Shown here: piece after piece, positions 61,922 through 64,000 of the stretch
How the letters are laid out: every line of letters starts with the position of its first letter
How positions within the stretch are numbered: the stretch's first letter is position 1
Origin: Thermogemmatispora onikobensis
GTDB lineage: Bacteria; Chloroflexota; Ktedonobacteria; Ktedonobacterales; Ktedonobacteraceae
Direction of reading: 5' to 3'
DNA: 64,000 nt
Assembly: GCF_001748285.1 (NCBI RefSeq)
Contig: NZ_BDGT01000006.1
Span: forward strand, 62,001 to 126,000
Program-made: the position numbers and the translations under genes
The notes under the pieces: generated by a model
Told to the model about the DNA's origin: nothing
What the model saw: the letters and a program-made list of their open reading frames with translations, nothing else
Databases searched by the model: none

Positions 61922-62939
61922 CGAGACAGCTGGGCAGGGGTCAACGGCGGCATCGTCGCAAGAGATGCGTGAGCTAAGCTATGCCCAGGCCATCAATGTA
62001 GCGCTGGCTGAAGAGATGGAGCGAGATGAGCGTATCATTCTCTTGGGGGAGGACATCGGTGCTTATGGTGGGGTTTTTCGCGTTACCCAGGGGTTGCAAG
62101 AGCGCTTTGGGACTCATCGTGTGCTCGATACTCCTATCTCTGAGGCGGGGTTTCTTGGCTGTGCTGTCGGGGCTGCCATGTGTGGCTTGCGGCCCGTGGT
62201 AGAGATCATGTATGTCGACTTCACCGGCGTTGCGATGGATCAAATCATCAATCAAGCTGCCAAGCTGGCCTATGTTTCTGGAGGTCAGGTACGGGTCCCC
62301 TTGGTGATACGTACACAGCAGGGAGCGCGCCCAGGGGCTGCCGCTCAGCATGCTCAGTGTTTTGAGGCCATTTTTGCCCATATACCGGGGTTGCGTGTAG
62401 TGACACCCGCAACGCCGCGTGATGCCCGGGGCCTGCTCAAGGCGGCCATTCGTTGCGATGATCCAGTGGTCTTTCTCGAACACAAACTGCTCTATTCTAC
62501 TACCGGACTGGTGCCGTTGGCGGAGGAGGTGATTCCTCTGGGACGTGCCAGCCTGGTGCGTTCTGGAAAGGATGTTTCGCTTTTCTCCTATGCTGCTATG
62601 CTGCCAGTGGTCATGGAGGCCGCGGATCGCCTGGCGGAGATGGGCGTCTCTGCCGAGGTGGTTGATGTGCGCTCCCTGGCGCCCCTGGATGAGGAGACTC
62701 TCCTCTCTTCGATTCGGCGCACCAATCGCGCGCTCATTGTTCATGAAGCCTGGCGGCGCGGTGGCTTGGGGGCAGAGATTGCTGCGCTCTTGCAGGAGCG
62801 AGCCTTTGATTATCTCGATGCTCCTGTTGTTCGTATAGCTGCCTGCGATGTGCCGAAGCCCTTCTCTCCTGCCTTCGATGCGTTCTATCTTCCTACTGTC
62901 GAAAAGGTAGTACAGGCGGTGCTCACGCTGCTGCGCTAG
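61902..62939 (+). CDS. 2-oxoacid dehydrogenase E1 beta (transketolase-like)
   Basis: 345 residues: 'LSYAQAINVALAEEMERDERIILLGEDIGAYGGVFRVTQGL' (parts; catalytic Glu region), 'DTPISEAGFLGCAVGAAMCGLRPVVEIMYVDF' (parts), 'VTPATPRDARGLLKAAIRCDDPVVFLEHK' (parts), and a C-terminal transketolase domain with 'SLAPLDEETLLSSI' and 'HEAWRRGGLGAEIAA'. Starts 20 bases inside the E1 alpha gene with its own GGAGGGAG, so the pair is coupled. Extra ~25 N-terminal residues precede the domain. Confidence 0.9.
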   Translation: MHPSRLNETAGQGSTAASSQEMRELSYAQAINVALAEEMERDERIILLGEDIGAYGGVFRVTQGLQERFGTHRVLDTPISEAGFLGCAVGAAMCGLRPVVEIMYVDFTGVAMDQIINQAAKLAYVSGGQVRVPLVIRTQQGARPGAAAQHAQCFEAIFAHIPGLRVVTPATPRDARGLLKAAIRCDDPVVFLEHKLLYSTTGLVPLAEEVIPLGRASLVRSGKDVSLFSYAAMLPVVMEAADRLAEMGVSAEVVDVRSLAPLDEETLLSSIRRTNRALIVHEAWRRGGLGAEIAALLQERAFDYLDAPVVRIAACDVPKPFSPAFDAFYLPTVEKVVQAVLTLLR

Positions 62940-62988
62940 GCACATCTCGGCTGAGGACCTGCTCTACAAGATAAGGGGGAGCTGTCAG

Positions 62989-63750
62989 ATGAGTAGTGAT
63001 ACTGGGGAGGCCGTCTTGATTACCGGAGCCGCACAGGGGTTGGGACAGGCCATTGCGGTCCGCCTGGGGCGTGAGGGCTATCGGCTGGCTCTTCTGGATC
63101 GTCAAGAGACACGTCTGCATGCGGTGGCCCAGGAGATGAGCGCTCAGGGTCAGGGCCTGGTCAGCGTCTGGCCGACCGATCTGCTGGCCGCCGAGCAGCT
63201 CAAGCCGCTGGTGGAACGCATTGAGCAAGAGTGTGGTCCGCTGGTGGGACTGGTGAACAATGCGGGTATCTGCATCACGCAATCCTTTCTCAGTGCCACT
63301 ATTGAGGATTGGCAGACGGTTTTTGGGGTCAATGTGCTGGCGCCTTTTGTGTTGATGCAGGCTGTGGGAGAGCGCATGGCTATGCGGGGGAGAGGGGCTA
63401 TAGTGAACGTTGCAAGTGTCGCGGGACGCTCGGCGCGTCCTGATCAGCCTCTGTATGGCGCCAGCAAGGCGGCACTACTCCATCTCACCAAGTCGGCGGC
63501 AGCCTACTTTGGCCCCCAGGGGGTACGTGTCAATGCCATCTGTCCAGGAGTCTTGCCGACTGAGATGACCGAGCGTATCTGGCGTCAGCGTCACCCCGAA
63601 GCCGTGCAGCGCGTCCTGCAGGCCATTCCTTTGAAGCGCCTGCCAGCGCTGGAGGAGGTTGCTGCAGTGGTTGCCTGGTTACTCAGCGATGAGGCCAGCT
63701 ATGTCAATGGACAGGCTTTGAACGTCTGCGGTGGCCTGGAGATGGATTAG
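62989..63750 (+). CDS. Short-chain dehydrogenase/reductase
   Basis: 253 residues, classical SDR: 'LITGAAQGLGQAIAVRLG' (TGxxxGxG), 'NNAGIC' , Ser near 'VNVASVAGRSARP', catalytic 'YGASKAALLHL' (YxxxK) and 'VNAICPGVLPTEM'. NAD(P)-dependent oxidation of a sugar or polyol, for example of an L-deoxysugar to its lactone upstream of the amidohydrolase, is a reasonable inference. ATG after GGGGGAGC. Confidence 0.88.
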   Translation: MSSDTGEAVLITGAAQGLGQAIAVRLGREGYRLALLDRQETRLHAVAQEMSAQGQGLVSVWPTDLLAAEQLKPLVERIEQECGPLVGLVNNAGICITQSFLSATIEDWQTVFGVNVLAPFVLMQAVGERMAMRGRGAIVNVASVAGRSARPDQPLYGASKAALLHLTKSAAAYFGPQGVRVNAICPGVLPTEMTERIWRQRHPEAVQRVLQAIPLKRLPALEEVAAVVAWLLSDEASYVNGQALNVCGGLEMD

Positions 63751-63778
63751 CTGCCGATCAAGGAAAGGAAAACAATCT

Positions 63779-64000
63779 ATGATAAGTGGCGTGTGGCATT
63801 TTTCGTTTACAGTGAGTAATCTGGAACGCTCGCTGGAGTGGTATACAACGGTCCTGGGACTAGAGTTTGTCCGTGGACAGGTTCAACAGAATGAATACAC
63901 GAGCCGGCTGGTAAACTTCCCAGATGCGCATTTGAAAGTGGCACAGTTGCGCATTCCTGGCGCAGGGCCGACGCGCTCGCAGCATCACCTGGAGCTTGTT
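63779..64000 (+). CDS. VOC/glyoxalase-family protein, truncated by window end
   Basis: The first 74 codons are visible: 'MISGVWHFSFTVSNLERSLE' then 'WYTTVLGLEFVRG', with a start of the vicinal oxygen chelate fold (His7 as probable metal ligand, then the amphipathic helix and 'VLGLEF'). A late His-His-Leu-Glu ('QHHLELV') is at the edge. Glyoxalase, dioxygenase or epimerase activity cannot be told apart. AGGAAAGGA precedes the ATG. Follows the SDR by 28 bases, so it is part of locus B. Confidence 0.75.
   Translation, partial: MISGVWHFSFTVSNLERSLEWYTTVLGLEFVRGQVQQNEYTSRLVNFPDAHLKVAQLRIPGAGPTRSQHHLELV

Noticed and set aside
61974-62945. 323-residue minus-strand frame opposite E1 beta
   Set aside because: The plus strand encodes an unmistakable E1 beta; the antisense frame shows no family features.

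Overview
The window looks like a chromosomal segment of a Chloroflexota bacterium of class Ktedonobacteria, perhaps Thermogemmatispora. This is an inference from moderately high G+C, many ABC/ROK/LacI/MarR modules, a giant SARP-LuxR-type regulator, and decayed transposase and regulator remnants typical of that group. No rRNA or tRNA was seen.

Layout. 0.2-3.5 kb: a frameshifted small gene, a DinB protein, a DUF2269-like membrane protein, an Asp-box beta-propeller and a membrane protein. 3.5-5.2 kb: a gene graveyard on both strands (transposase remnant, truncated TPR regulator, IrrE-like peptidase whose HExxH reads HKLGH). 5.2-6.5 kb: no convincing gene but a dense run of perfect stem-loops ending in a terminator, i.e. 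a candidate large structured RNA. 6.7-10.2 kb: a 1175-residue SARP/BTAD activator.

10.5-17.4 kb is the most novel part. Four tandem copies of a precursor-like gene share a nearly identical N-terminal region resembling an NHLP leader, a conserved D-[DE]-G-Y-G-L-P motif, and then completely different hydrophobic C-terminal tails. They are followed by a radical SAM/SPASM enzyme and two ABC-2 transporters, the second preceded by a PLDc_N mini-protein as in Bacillus yxlEFG. I read this as a RiPP biosynthesis, export and immunity locus. Copy 1 carries an in-frame TGA and copy 4 lacks most of the leader.

18-24 kb: a type I-B CRISPR effector operon on the minus strand (cas8b1/cst1-cas7-cas5-cas3) without cas6, cas1/2/4 or an array in view. 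24-31 kb: an anchored secreted protein, a MarR/cupin pair, and drrAB-type transporter genes divergent from a MarR protein fused to a beta-rich domain. 31.9-37.2 kb: a caspase-like/STAND NTPase/TPR-type protein of 1567 residues translationally coupled to a 204-residue partner, probably a conflict or suicide system. 37.5-44 kb: an ArsR-ArsC fusion plus a second ArsC, a methyltransferase, two membrane proteins, a second DinB, and decayed MerR and ROK copies.

44-64 kb holds two carbohydrate loci. Locus A: a ROK repressor divergent from binding protein, permease, single-domain ATPase, TIM-barrel epimerase and FGGY kinase, behind a perfect TTGACA-N17-TATAAT promoter. Locus B: a LacI regulator with Gfo/Idh/MocA dehydrogenase, amidohydrolase/lactonase and rhamnose-mutarotase-like genes on one side, and on the other a binding protein, double-domain ATPase, permease, fumarase-superfamily lyase, E1 alpha and beta, an SDR and a VOC protein cut by the window edge. 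Two matches to the LacI-family operator consensus lie between the arms. E1 without E2/E3 next to a lyase suggests an uncharacterised sugar or sugar-acid degradation route.
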